Shown here in pieces: positions 26,346 to 34,355 of a DNA stretch of 64,000 nt. The translations under genes and the position numbers were made by a program. A model generated the notes under the pieces. It saw only the letters and a program-made list of their open reading frames with translations. It was not told where the DNA came from and made no database searches. The DNA comes from CAYQUO01 sp964420835 (lineage in GTDB: Bacteria > Chloroflexota > Anaerolineae > Anaerolineales > Anaerolineaceae), in contig CAYQUO010000006.1 in the NCBI GenBank assembly GCA_964420835.1, positions 1 to 64,000 of the forward strand, in the 5' to 3' direction. Numbering within the stretch: position 1 is the stretch's first letter; each line of letters opens with the position of its first letter.

Positions 26346-27026
26346 ATGCAATTCGGACAAGCGTTCTCATACGTTTTTAAAGACCCTGATTGGATTAAAA
26401 AGCTGCTGCTTGCCGGTTTGGTCTCTTTGATCCCGGTGGTCGGTCAGTTCTTCCTTGCCGGTTGGGGTCTGGAAGTAACACGCCGCCTGATTGACGGGGA
26501 AGACCCGGTGCTTCTCCCGGACCTCAATTTTGGGGCCACGCTGGGCAAGGGTTTCCAGGCTGCTGTAATTGGGTTTATATACAGCATCCCCGTCATCATC
26601 TTCGCTTTGCCAATGAGCCTGATTGGACCAATCGGAGCCGCCATGGATATGGACATGGACACGCTGGGGATGATCACAATGGTGGTGTCGGTCTGCTGCG
26701 GCGGTTTGATCCTCATTTACTCGATCTTCATGGCATTAATGGTCCCAGCAGCTCTCGGGAATTTCGTCGCCAAAGGCGGGATCGGTTCGGGTTTGCAGTT
26801 TAAAGAAGTCTTTGGCCTGGTTAAAGCCAGACCAGTTTCCTACCTGCTGGTCCTTGTTGGGGGGATCGTTAGCAATTTTATTGGTTTGTTGGGTTCAATT
26901 GCATGTGGAATTGGTGTTTTGATCACCATGCCATATTCCATAGCGCTGTGTATGGTCACCTTATCGGCCAGGCCTATAACGATGCCAGCGCTGCAACGGT
27001 CAGCCAGTAAGGTCCGTTGCTTATAA
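26346..27026 (+). CDS. DUF4013 membrane protein with probable C-terminal frameshift
   Basis: Integral membrane protein with several hydrophobic segments (about 20-42, 72-95, 107-135, 165-205). The opening FGQAFSYVFKDPDWIKK, an internal LLLAGLVSLIPVVG and the basic loops fit DUF4013, a family of unknown function. The reading frame ends with an odd hydrophilic tail (VTLSARPITMPALQRSASK). Reading frame +2 from 26951 instead gives YGHLIGQAYNDASAATVSQ and stops at 27008-27010, which looks like the natural GH-L-x-GQAY end of the family. A one-base loss near 26946-26950 (real or a sequencing error) would explain it. Confidence 0.72.
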   Translation: MQFGQAFSYVFKDPDWIKKLLLAGLVSLIPVVGQFFLAGWGLEVTRRLIDGEDPVLLPDLNFGATLGKGFQAAVIGFIYSIPVIIFALPMSLIGPIGAAMDMDMDTLGMITMVVSVCCGGLILIYSIFMALMVPAALGNFVAKGGIGSGLQFKEVFGLVKARPVSYLLVLVGGIVSNFIGLLGSIACGIGVLITMPYSIALCMVTLSARPITMPALQRSASKVRCL

Positions 27027-27062
27027 ATTATCCTTTTACAATCTCATAAAACACATGACATG

Positions 27063-27096
27063 TCATCCGGCTGTACGGCCGGATGATCTTTTTTTT
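27063..27096 (+). terminator. Intrinsic terminator of the DUF4013 gene
   Basis: TCATCCGGC (27063-27071) pairs with GCCGGATGA (27078-27086), loop TGTACG, followed by TCT and a run of eight T ending at 27096. The T run touches the stop codon of the convergent AMMECR1 gene. Confidence 0.9.
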
Positions 27097-27673
27097 ATGG
27101 GGCCTCCTGGAATTCCTCCACCTGGTAAATCGATACATCCAGTTTCGTCTTCCTCCACAAGGAGGGAGAGGTTCCCATTTTTACACACAAGTTGTCAAGA
27201 AATTCTTCGGGTGATGGCAGTTGCTCCCATACCTGCGGCAGGAATGTGGCTTTGGCTCTCCCATGTTTTAAAACCACACCGTCCAACCCGGGCCGCAACC
27301 TGGTTGCCAGTTCCGCTGGATTGGAATAGACAAGCGGTTGTGGAAGTGACAGGCAGGAGATCTCGATCCGCAGGGATGGCACTTCATACGGCCTCACCGG
27401 CAGAAAACGGTAATCTTCCAGCGCTGCGGCAGCAGCGTGCTCACACACATCCTGCACCAATGGCTGATAGGCTTCCAATGTTCCGATGCATCCACGCAGG
27501 TGATCATTTTGCGTCAGGGTCACAAAAGAGGCTCCATCGGTTTGCAGCACCTGGCTGAAGTCCCCCAGGTCCAATTCCGGGAGATCTTCCCCATTTACAG
27601 CCATTTCTATGGACTGCCTGGCGAGTTGAAGAAGCACCTGGCGGTCCGGTTCGGATATTCGCTGTTCGCTCAT
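27095..27673 (-). CDS. AMMECR1-domain protein
   Basis: The 192-residue protein consists of one AMMECR1 domain with the near-invariant LRGCIGTLEAYQPL near residue 58, ALEDYRFLPV, and FLPQVWEQL...FLDNLC...W toward the end. The family occurs in all domains of life; its molecular function is not settled. Bacterial relatives often sit next to MEMO1-like or radical-SAM genes, which are not present here. It is convergent with the DUF4013 gene and divergent from the amidase gene. Confidence 0.92.
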   Translation of the reverse strand: MSEQRISEPDRQVLLQLARQSIEMAVNGEDLPELDLGDFSQVLQTDGASFVTLTQNDHLRGCIGTLEAYQPLVQDVCEHAAAAALEDYRFLPVRPYEVPSLRIEISCLSLPQPLVYSNPAELATRLRPGLDGVVLKHGRAKATFLPQVWEQLPSPEEFLDNLCVKMGTSPSLWRKTKLDVSIYQVEEFQEAP

Positions 27674-27784
27674 TTTTCCTCCCGGTGGTCAATTCACCTC
27701 TGACAAGGTAATCTCACCCGGTAATGAGTGTAATCCCTTCCTGTGCAAGAGGTCAAGGTTTTCCTTTCCTTCCGGGATTAATAC

Positions 27785-27813
27785 TTGCCATTTTCATCAA
27801 GGTTGAGTACCAT
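27785..27813 (+). promoter_or_regulatory. Possible promoter of the amidase/L,D-transpeptidase operon
   Basis: TTGCCA, 17 bases, TACCAT. It lies 25 bases before the preferred amidase start at 27838 and supports that start over the upstream ATG at 27724. Confidence 0.4.
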
Positions 27814-27837
27814 CAGGTCAAAGGAAAGCCAACCCTT

Positions 27838-28650
27838 ATGGAAATCCATCACACTTCACAAGACGAGACCACCGGTCAACACCAGGAAAACGAAACTGAA
27901 CAGGCATTTACCCCCTGGAAGATTGTGCAAACAATCATTACCGTAGCCGTCGCAGTGGCCACATTATTAACCTTCTGGTCGCCCAGAAATTTCTTTGCCA
28001 ATCGGTCGTTCGATTCGATCTTCCAATCCTCACAATTCGAAACCACAAACGGGGAAATCCCGCCAACAACCACACCCTCTTCCAGCCCGCGCATCGGCCT
28101 GGTTGCCGGTCACTGGGGGCACGATTCAGGAACTGTCTGCTCGGACGGTCTCACAGAAGAATCGGTTAACCTGGATATCGCCACCAGGGTAAAGGAACAA
28201 CTGATGGACGCCGGATATGAAGTGGACCTGATGCAGGAATTCGACCGCAAGTTATTCGAATACCAGGCATCCGTCCTTGTTTCCATCCATAACGATTCAT
28301 GTGAATATGTAAATGATGAGGCGACGGGTTTTAAGGTAGCCGCAGCAGTTGAAAGCGTCTACCCTGAAACCGCCTTAAGGTTGACAAACTGCCTGGCATC
28401 GCGATATCAGGCCATCACCGGCCTGCGCTGGCATGCCAATACCATCACACCTGATATGACCACCTACCATGCATTTCATGAGATCCATTCTCAGACCCCT
28501 GCTGCGATCATCGAAACCGGGTTCATGAATCTTGATCGGGAAATCCTCACCAGACACACCCAGGTAGTTGCCAGTGGTGTGACCGCCGGCATCCTCTGTT
28601 TTCTAAAAAATGAGCCCGTCACCCCCCTGGAGAGCACTCCCGCCCAATGA
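27838..28650 (+). CDS. N-acetylmuramoyl-L-alanine amidase (Amidase_3)
   Basis: Zinc amidase that cleaves the bond between muramic acid and L-Ala of peptidoglycan. From the ATG at 27838 (AAAGGAAA 12 bases upstream) the protein is 270 residues: a membrane anchor near 25-50, then the catalytic domain with VAGHWGHDSG (first zinc His), LTEESVNLDIA (Glu), VSIHNDSC (second His) and AIIETGFMN (catalytic Glu). It overlaps the next gene by ATGA. Three wall enzymes in a row make this a peptidoglycan-remodelling operon. Confidence 0.88.
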   Translation: MEIHHTSQDETTGQHQENETEQAFTPWKIVQTIITVAVAVATLLTFWSPRNFFANRSFDSIFQSSQFETTNGEIPPTTTPSSSPRIGLVAGHWGHDSGTVCSDGLTEESVNLDIATRVKEQLMDAGYEVDLMQEFDRKLFEYQASVLVSIHNDSCEYVNDEATGFKVAAAVESVYPETALRLTNCLASRYQAITGLRWHANTITPDMTTYHAFHEIHSQTPAAIIETGFMNLDREILTRHTQVVASGVTAGILCFLKNEPVTPLESTPAQ

Positions 28651-29798
28651 GCGAACCACGGGTATCGCCTGCCGCCCGTGAATTGGACCAGGCCTGCCTG
28701 GCTTTAAACGCTGGAGATCTCAAAGCTGCCAAGACCTGGGCTGTAAAGGCAATCCGTTTGGATCCAAATAACGAGGCACCCTGGATAATTCTGGCAGCCA
28801 ACGCTGAATCAACCGACAGTATCCGGTATTGCCTGCGCGCATTGGAGATAAACCCCAAAAGCCTCCCGGCAAGGAAGGCTCTACGGGACGCCTTGAAATC
28901 ACAACGAAAATCAGAACCCCATCACCACCAAGGCAACAATCAAAATATTCATTCGTGGTGGAACCAGGATATTTCGCAAAAGGGCAAAGTTGCGCCGGCA
29001 GCTCCGGCAACTGCGACAATCAATAAAAAAGCGCACTCCAGGGTAATGCAACCAAAACGAAAGGGCTGGATTGCCGTTCTGGCAGGATCCTTTGGATTGA
29101 TTGTTGTAGCATGTCTTGCCGTCGGGTTGTGGCTGATCATTCCCGGAGGCTGGGTTGCCCAGGCGAATAACGGACCGGGCCCAAGGCCTGCCGGAGAACT
29201 GGAAAAAGCCACCATCACACCAACTGCAACAACCACGAGCACTGCCACCTTCACCCAATCACCTACTGCCACCAACACCGCCACTGCAACGACCACCAGC
29301 ACTTCAACTCCTTCCGCTACATTTTCACCCGTACCATCAGATACAGTTTCACCACCCTGGATTCCCACGGTGGTTCCATACGGCATGCATGGATTCCTGG
29401 TTGCCCCGCCAGAAACATCCCATGATCAGAATCCGGGAGACATCGCAGGCAGATGGATCGATGTTAACCTGAACCAGCAGATGGTACACGCATTCGAAGG
29501 GACCACCATCGTCAATTCGTTTACCGTTTCCACTGGAACCAGCCTGCACCCCACCGTAACCGGCCAGTATAATATCTATGTAAAGTATCGATCCGGAAGC
29601 ATGACCGGCCCCGGTTATTATTTGCCGAACGTGCCCTATATCATGTATTTCTACAAGGGATACGGATTGCATGGCACATACTGGCATAATAATTTTGGCA
29701 CTCCCATGAGTCATGGCTGTGTCAACCTGCGAACTGAAGATGCTGCCTGGTTGTTTCATTGGGCATCGGTTGGCACCCTGGTAAACATCCACTACTAA
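28647..29798 (+). CDS. L,D-transpeptidase (YkuD) with TPR-like N-terminus
   Basis: The 383-residue protein combines a cytoplasmic TPR-like region (about 1-85), a membrane segment (about 135-160), a long Thr/Ser/Pro linker (about 180-240) and a C-terminal YkuD domain. The catalytic site is visible as HGTYWHNNFG and SHGCVNLRTED, with the nucleophilic Cys. YkuD enzymes form 3-3 crosslinks or attach proteins to peptidoglycan. It starts at the ATGA overlap with the amidase gene. A TPR domain on the inner face of an L,D-transpeptidase is unusual and may link it to a cytoplasmic partner (inference). Confidence 0.9.
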   Translation: MSEPRVSPAARELDQACLALNAGDLKAAKTWAVKAIRLDPNNEAPWIILAANAESTDSIRYCLRALEINPKSLPARKALRDALKSQRKSEPHHHQGNNQNIHSWWNQDISQKGKVAPAAPATATINKKAHSRVMQPKRKGWIAVLAGSFGLIVVACLAVGLWLIIPGGWVAQANNGPGPRPAGELEKATITPTATTTSTATFTQSPTATNTATATTTSTSTPSATFSPVPSDTVSPPWIPTVVPYGMHGFLVAPPETSHDQNPGDIAGRWIDVNLNQQMVHAFEGTTIVNSFTVSTGTSLHPTVTGQYNIYVKYRSGSMTGPGYYLPNVPYIMYFYKGYGLHGTYWHNNFGTPMSHGCVNLRTEDAAWLFHWASVGTLVNIHY

Positions 29799-30850
29799 TG
29801 AACGGAATCGAAAACAAACCATTAAATGGGTTGTCCCGGCGTGAATTTTTAAAACTGGGCGGGAGCGCATTGTTGTCCCTCCTTGTCCCACCCGGCCTTG
29901 GGCAACTGCGAACTGGATCACTTGCCCGGCCAGATCTTCCCTTGGGGCGAACGGTTAGGAACAAGGTCGTCCTCTATGGAGAGCCGGATCTTTCTGCACG
30001 GCGGGTTGATCAATTTTCCCGTGACACCGTTCTCCCCATTACCGCCCTCACTGTGGGTGCCGGAGAACCCGCCTACAACCGCGTTTGGTATCAGGTGAAT
30101 GGAGAAGGTTATATCCATTCGGGTTCCATCCAGCCTGTTCGTCAACAGTTCAATACACCCCTTACAGACATCCCACCCAGAGGACAGTTGGTTGAGGTGA
30201 GTGTCCCTTTCACTGACACGCTCTGGAACCTGAAAAGGAAAACCATCGGATATCGCCTGTATTTCACTGCGGTGTTCTGGCTCAATGCGATCGTTGTGGA
30301 TGAAAACAAGAAAACCTGGTACCAGATACAGGATGACCGTTGGGGCTATTATTATTATGCTGACGCCACCCACATGCGCCCCATTCACCCGGATGAGGTT
30401 TCTCCGATATCACCGGAAATCCCGCCCGAAGCCAAACGAATCGAGATCCGGTTAAAAGACCAGGTTGTGATTGCCTACGAAAAGGATATCCCTGTCTTCA
30501 TGACCCGGGTTGCCACCGGGGCGAATTTTTACAGCGGCGACTATCGAACTCCAATTGGGAAGTTCACTACCTACCGCAAACGGCCTTCCCGGCACATGGC
30601 AGCCGGTGATGGGGCTGCCGCCAACAGTTATGACCTGCCCGGGGTGCCATGGGTGTCCTACCTGACGGACAGCGGCATTGCATTTCATGGAACGTACTGG
30701 CATAACGATTTTGGCAAACCACGCAGCCATGGGTGCATCAACTGCCTTTCCAGCGCAGCCCAATGGATCTATCGGTGGACATTACCGGTTGTCCCTTATA
30801 ATGTCGATTACCTGCGAGTGGAAGCCGGAACCCAGGTCACTGTTGTCTGA
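29798..30850 (+). CDS. L,D-transpeptidase (YkuD) with Tat-like signal
   Basis: 350 residues from the ATG at 29798, which overlaps the preceding stop by one base (TAATG). The N-terminus NGLSRREFLKLGGSALLSLL is a twin-arginine signal. A middle region with SH3-like strands (about 50-190) precedes the YkuD domain: FHGTYWHNDFGKPRSHG and CINCLSS carry the catalytic His and Cys. It is clearly related to the upstream transpeptidase in the catalytic region but has a different export route. An upstream in-frame ATG at 29759 is inside the previous gene and not preceded by an RBS. Confidence 0.9.
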   Translation: MNGIENKPLNGLSRREFLKLGGSALLSLLVPPGLGQLRTGSLARPDLPLGRTVRNKVVLYGEPDLSARRVDQFSRDTVLPITALTVGAGEPAYNRVWYQVNGEGYIHSGSIQPVRQQFNTPLTDIPPRGQLVEVSVPFTDTLWNLKRKTIGYRLYFTAVFWLNAIVVDENKKTWYQIQDDRWGYYYYADATHMRPIHPDEVSPISPEIPPEAKRIEIRLKDQVVIAYEKDIPVFMTRVATGANFYSGDYRTPIGKFTTYRKRPSRHMAAGDGAAANSYDLPGVPWVSYLTDSGIAFHGTYWHNDFGKPRSHGCINCLSSAAQWIYRWTLPVVPYNVDYLRVEAGTQVTVV

Positions 30851-30938
30851 TGATTCAATTAAATGCACACCCACATGCAAAGCAATCGGTTAGAATTACA
30901 TATGGGGAATGAATTTGTTACAAGGAGTTATTGAAAGA

Positions 30939-31364
30939 ATGGCGCGTTACCCGTTGTTTGCCGGACTGGTCGTTGATGAATACGATCGCCCTGCTGAGGT
31001 GGCTTATGTTGGGGAAGAACCTTGTTATGTGGTTGATGATTCCGGTTTTCGTCGTCATATTCCTTCCATTGAAGTGGACCGCCAGGTGATCAACAAGATC
31101 AAAGAACAAATCTCCGGGAATGAAAAATTATTGTCTGAACAGGCTGCAAAAATGCTTGGCCAGGAGGATATTTTCACACGAGCCATCATTGAGAACCAAT
31201 TGGAGAAATTTGATCAGCACTTTGAAGCCCTGTTGCAAACAGGCATCCCTGAAGATAGTCGCGCCTATATGGGCATGATGGGGTTTCGAATTGTGATTAA
31301 CGTTCACGGTGATGTGGTGGATATACAACAACCTGGGCAGATCATTGGCGAAGGTGAAACCTGA
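30939..31364 (+). CDS. Conserved-looking protein of unknown function
   Basis: A 141-residue soluble protein from the ATG at 30939, chosen because AAGGAG lies at 30922-30927; an in-frame ATG at 30909 lacks a site. The N-terminal half is beta-rich (YPLFAGLVVDEYDRPAEVAYVGEEPCYVVDD), the middle is a charged helix (VINKIKEQISGNEKLLSEQAA) and the end has a beta hairpin (RIVINVHGDVVDIQQPG). I do not recognise a family. It lies 88 bases after the second L,D-transpeptidase and before a palindrome upstream of the thioredoxin-TPR gene. Confidence 0.7.
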   Translation: MARYPLFAGLVVDEYDRPAEVAYVGEEPCYVVDDSGFRRHIPSIEVDRQVINKIKEQISGNEKLLSEQAAKMLGQEDIFTRAIIENQLEKFDQHFEALLQTGIPEDSRAYMGMMGFRIVINVHGDVVDIQQPGQIIGEGET

Positions 31365-31391
31365 TCTGCATTCCAATATAATATTAAGAGT

Positions 31392-31414
31392 TGACTAGTA
31401 AAATTTACTTGTCA
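31392..31414 (+). promoter_or_regulatory. Near-perfect AT-rich palindrome (operator or terminator)
   Basis: Two 11-base arms around a central A, with one mismatched pair: TGACTAGTAAA and TTTACTTGTCA. It is followed by GTTTTTT. It lies 28 bases after one stop and 34 bases before the thioredoxin-TPR start, so it could be an operator for that gene or a weak terminator of the previous one. Confidence 0.5.
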
Positions 31415-31448
31415 GTTTTTTATCATTATCCGAAACAGCGAGGTGCCA

Positions 31449-32282
31449 ATGACCTCAGATCATGTGATTGATGTAAGCGAAGCAAGTTTTGAGTATGAGG
31501 TAATCAATTTTTCCCAGAACGTCCCGGTTGTTGTGGATTTCTGGGCCCCATGGTGTAAACCATGCAAGGATCTAGAACCGATTCTTCGAAAATTAACTGC
31601 CGAGGGCAGCGGAGCTTTCCGCCTGGCCCGTTTAAATGTGGATGATAACCCCAACGTTGCCATTCGCTTTGGAGTCCGCAGCATTCCCACCATCAAGGCA
31701 TTTGTAAATGGACAGGTTGTTGGTGAAATGGCGGGTTTGCAGCCCGAAGGAAGGATCCGGGATTTCCTGGGAAAGATCCTTCCGCCCAGCCCGGTCACAT
31801 TGGCTTTGGAAAAAGCCGGCAGCCTGCTGGCCCTGCATGATTGGGCTGAGGCTGAAAAGCATTATCGTGAGATCCTGGAACAAAACCAGGAACTTCCAGC
31901 CGCAATTGCCGGCCTCTCCCGTGCCCTTCTTGGGCAGGCAAAAGGGGATGAAGCCCTGTTGCTGTTAAAGGATTTCCCTGCCAGCCCGCAATACCAACTG
32001 GCGGAATCATTGAAAGTATATGCAGATGCCTTAATGGACCTGAAGAATCAAAAACTGCCCCATGAAACCGACCTTGATGCAACTTTCCAGAACTGTGTTC
32101 TCCTGGCCCGGAACGCCAATTATCCCGCATCGTTGGACGGCTTGCTCGAGATCATCCGGCAGGACAGGCATTACCGGGATGATCGTGCCCGGCTTCTGTT
32201 CCTTAGTCTGCTGACATTGCTGGGTGAAGATGACCCGCTCGCCAGGCAGTACCGTGCAGAATTGGCTTCTGCCCTTTTCTAG
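31449..32282 (+). CDS. Thioredoxin-TPR protein (CnoX/YbbN-like)
   Basis: 277 residues. The first 110 form a thioredoxin domain with VVDFWAPWCKPCKDLEP, an intact WCxxC-type active site, and the cis-Pro motif RSIPTIKAF. The rest is helical with TPR-like repeats, as in the chaperedoxin CnoX/YbbN, which protects proteins from oxidation and hands them to GroEL. E. coli CnoX lost the redox CxxC; here it is present (CKPC), so disulfide chemistry is possible, as in Caulobacter CnoX. The stop overlaps that of the convergent PGI/PMI gene by two bases. Confidence 0.87.
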   Translation: MTSDHVIDVSEASFEYEVINFSQNVPVVVDFWAPWCKPCKDLEPILRKLTAEGSGAFRLARLNVDDNPNVAIRFGVRSIPTIKAFVNGQVVGEMAGLQPEGRIRDFLGKILPPSPVTLALEKAGSLLALHDWAEAEKHYREILEQNQELPAAIAGLSRALLGQAKGDEALLLLKDFPASPQYQLAESLKVYADALMDLKNQKLPHETDLDATFQNCVLLARNANYPASLDGLLEIIRQDRHYRDDRARLLFLSLLTLLGEDDPLARQYRAELASALF

Positions 32283-33343
32283 CCTGCCCGTGCCAGGGAC
32301 AATTTTAATTTTTCCATCACTGTAATCGGAGTTGGGTCAACCCCGTAAGCCATTGCCAGGTAAAAGGATGCATAATCTCCGAAGTGCAAGGTTGTCCATA
32401 GGTTGGCAAGCGTTGAATTTCCACCAGCCGGATGGATTGCGGTCATAATTCCAGCCAAACCCAACTCCTTGCTGGTCAATTCAATCCGCAGGCGGTTGCG
32501 GACGTGATCACAACCGCCTGAAAGAAATATCACAAATAATTGTTTCAGAGTATAGGGTGGATTCTGAATGCCAGCCAGCGTGTTGTGGTCAGCCTCGGGC
32601 AGGAATTCAAATTGCGCCCAAGCCTTGGCGTTCTCGCTTACCTGGCCTTTCCAGCGCCTTGCCACTGCTGCCAACACCCCCGAACCCATAATCACAACGA
32701 ATCTGCCAGCCATCTTTTCGGCCAACCGTTTGGCCGGGTTCCGGCTGACAGGAACCCCGATATGCAGGATGACTTGTTGCTCTTTCATGGCTTGGACGGC
32801 TTCGACAATTGCCCCTGATTGCTCCGGCAGGAAGCCCATCCGACTGAAAAGACATAACAAAAGCCCAAAGGAATAGCCTACAGCCGCTCGTGGTTGTCCG
32901 GAAAAATCAAAATGCCAGCAGGGAGCTCCTGCCTGATGCGCCTCAGTTTCCAGTTTCCCGCCGGTAGTGATTGCCAGCATGCTACAACTCCGCCTTTTTG
33001 CCTCGGCCCATGCACTTAAGGTTTCCTCGGTATTTCCCGAATGGGAAGAAGCAATAAAAAGTGTTTCAGGCCCCTGCACCCAGGAAGGCAGGTCGTATTC
33101 TCGTATAACCGTTAACGGTGTTGGTCCGATCGCCGCGGAATACCCAAGCAACAGGTCAGCACCGATCGCAGATCCACCCATTCCCGCAATTACTACACTC
33201 CGGACAACTCTTGTTTCCGGGAGCGATTGTTGCATTCCCAACTTCCAGGCACTCATGAGTTGTTCAGGGAGATGTTCGATGTGGGAGTACATGTTTTGGG
33301 TATCGAGTATTTTAAAATCTCTTTGGTCGCCGAGAGTATTCAT
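32279..33343 (-). CDS. Bifunctional phosphoglucose/phosphomannose isomerase
   Basis: Interconverts glucose-6-P or mannose-6-P with fructose-6-P. The 354-residue protein has the two SIS modules of the archaeal/Chloroflexi-type PGI/PMI: SVVIAGMGGSAIGADLL near residue 48, then IASSHSGNTEETLSA with the conserved Ser/Thr phosphate site and Glu, and later WAQFEFLPEADHNTLAG with the catalytic Glu/His region. It follows mobA by 68 bases. GGAG lies 11 bases before the ATG. Confidence 0.88.
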   Translation of the reverse strand: MNTLGDQRDFKILDTQNMYSHIEHLPEQLMSAWKLGMQQSLPETRVVRSVVIAGMGGSAIGADLLLGYSAAIGPTPLTVIREYDLPSWVQGPETLFIASSHSGNTEETLSAWAEAKRRSCSMLAITTGGKLETEAHQAGAPCWHFDFSGQPRAAVGYSFGLLLCLFSRMGFLPEQSGAIVEAVQAMKEQQVILHIGVPVSRNPAKRLAEKMAGRFVVIMGSGVLAAVARRWKGQVSENAKAWAQFEFLPEADHNTLAGIQNPPYTLKQLFVIFLSGGCDHVRNRLRIELTSKELGLAGIMTAIHPAGGNSTLANLWTTLHFGDYASFYLAMAYGVDPTPITVMEKLKLSLARAG

Positions 33344-33411
33344 TTACAATTTATCTCCATCATGTTATTCTTTAACATCCGGGGTGAGCGCTGGATTACC
33401 ACAGGAACTGA

Positions 33412-34020
33412 TCAACTCTCCTCGCCAGCCAAGGAAGAAGCGAACCTCTCGGCTTCAGCCAGATCGGTCCGGTCGTTAATATTAAAAAAAGCCAGACCCA
33501 ACGGGTCAAATCTTGTTATTTCATCTTGTGACACCTTGTAAAGGCGAATCTTGGGGAACCAGTCTATCGCCTTTTTCATCCCAGCCTCGATCGTGGATCG
33601 CACGGCTAGCCGGCAGTTCTCCCGACGATAAACTGCGTGAAACGGCTCCAATCCCTCCGGGATCAAAGGAACCACCGCATCGATGTTTTCAGACATCTGC
33701 TGTATCTCATATTCCAGCAGAGACCGGTTGACGAACGGCATATCGCAGCCTATTACAATTACCTTTTCTCCCCTGGCACAAGAAAGAGCCGTATACAATC
33801 CTGCCAGTGCACCCTTTTCTGTCAGAATATCTTCCACAACCGGCACACCGAGAAATGCATATTTTTTGGGGGAATTGCTGGTTACAATCAGTTCATCCCC
33901 CAAAGAGGCAATCCGCCCGACCACGAACTTGATGAGAGGTTCTCCCTGAAAAAGGATCAACCCCTTGTCCTCCCCCATTCGCCTGGAATTGCCTCCAGCC
34001 TGAATGACAACAGACACCAT
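33412..34020 (-). CDS. mobA: Molybdenum cofactor guanylyltransferase-like protein MobA
   Basis: MobA adds GMP to molybdopterin to make the bis-MGD cofactor. The 202-residue protein (ATG at 34020, with GAGGTGG upstream) has the nucleotidyltransferase motifs: VIQAGGNSRRMGEDKGL at the start, then LAGLYTALSCARGEKVIVIGCDMPFVN with the metal-binding Asp. The end carries FFNINDRTDLAEAE, typical of MobA. An upstream ATG at 34098 adds 26 unrelated residues. No molybdoenzyme is in the window, so the substrate call rests on the family alone. Confidence 0.88.
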   Translation of the reverse strand: MVSVVIQAGGNSRRMGEDKGLILFQGEPLIKFVVGRIASLGDELIVTSNSPKKYAFLGVPVVEDILTEKGALAGLYTALSCARGEKVIVIGCDMPFVNRSLLEYEIQQMSENIDAVVPLIPEGLEPFHAVYRRENCRLAVRSTIEAGMKKAIDWFPKIRLYKVSQDEITRFDPLGLAFFNINDRTDLAEAERFASSLAGEES

Positions 34021-34128
34021 GATTGGTGGCCACCTCAATTTGTTTGTTATGTCCTTTGCAGGATAATGATCGAAGGAAAAACCGTGATCAGTACCCACCT
34101 GGTCCAGATCGTTATTGGACCTGTGTTT

Positions 34129-34311
34129 TTATGCGGTCAGCTTGGAAACCAGTTTCAGGAACTCCTCCCATTCTTCTTTGAAAAAATGTAGGGTCACGTT
34201 ATTTAATTCCAAGTGGAAGGTGTCTTCACCATCCGGTTCTTCTGCCCGCCAGGCCAAATAACTCTCGGTTTCGGCAATCGTCTGTGTTTTTGGTTCAAAC
34301 GGTTCACTCAT
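34129..34311 (-). CDS. Small acidic protein of unknown function
   Basis: A 60-residue protein with a strong AAGGAGA 6 bases before the ATG, which is the best reason to believe it. It is acidic and ends with a likely helix (FFKEEWEEFLKLVSKL); the middle reads FHLELNNVTLHF, a beta-hairpin pattern. No domain recognised. It lies between the AI-2E transporter-like gene and mobA on the same strand, 108 bases before the mobA start. Confidence 0.6.
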   Translation of the reverse strand: MSEPFEPKTQTIAETESYLAWRAEEPDGEDTFHLELNNVTLHFFKEEWEEFLKLVSKLTA

Positions 34312-34355
34312 CTTGGTCTCCTTGTTTATTTATTGATAAATCTTCATTAGAATGA

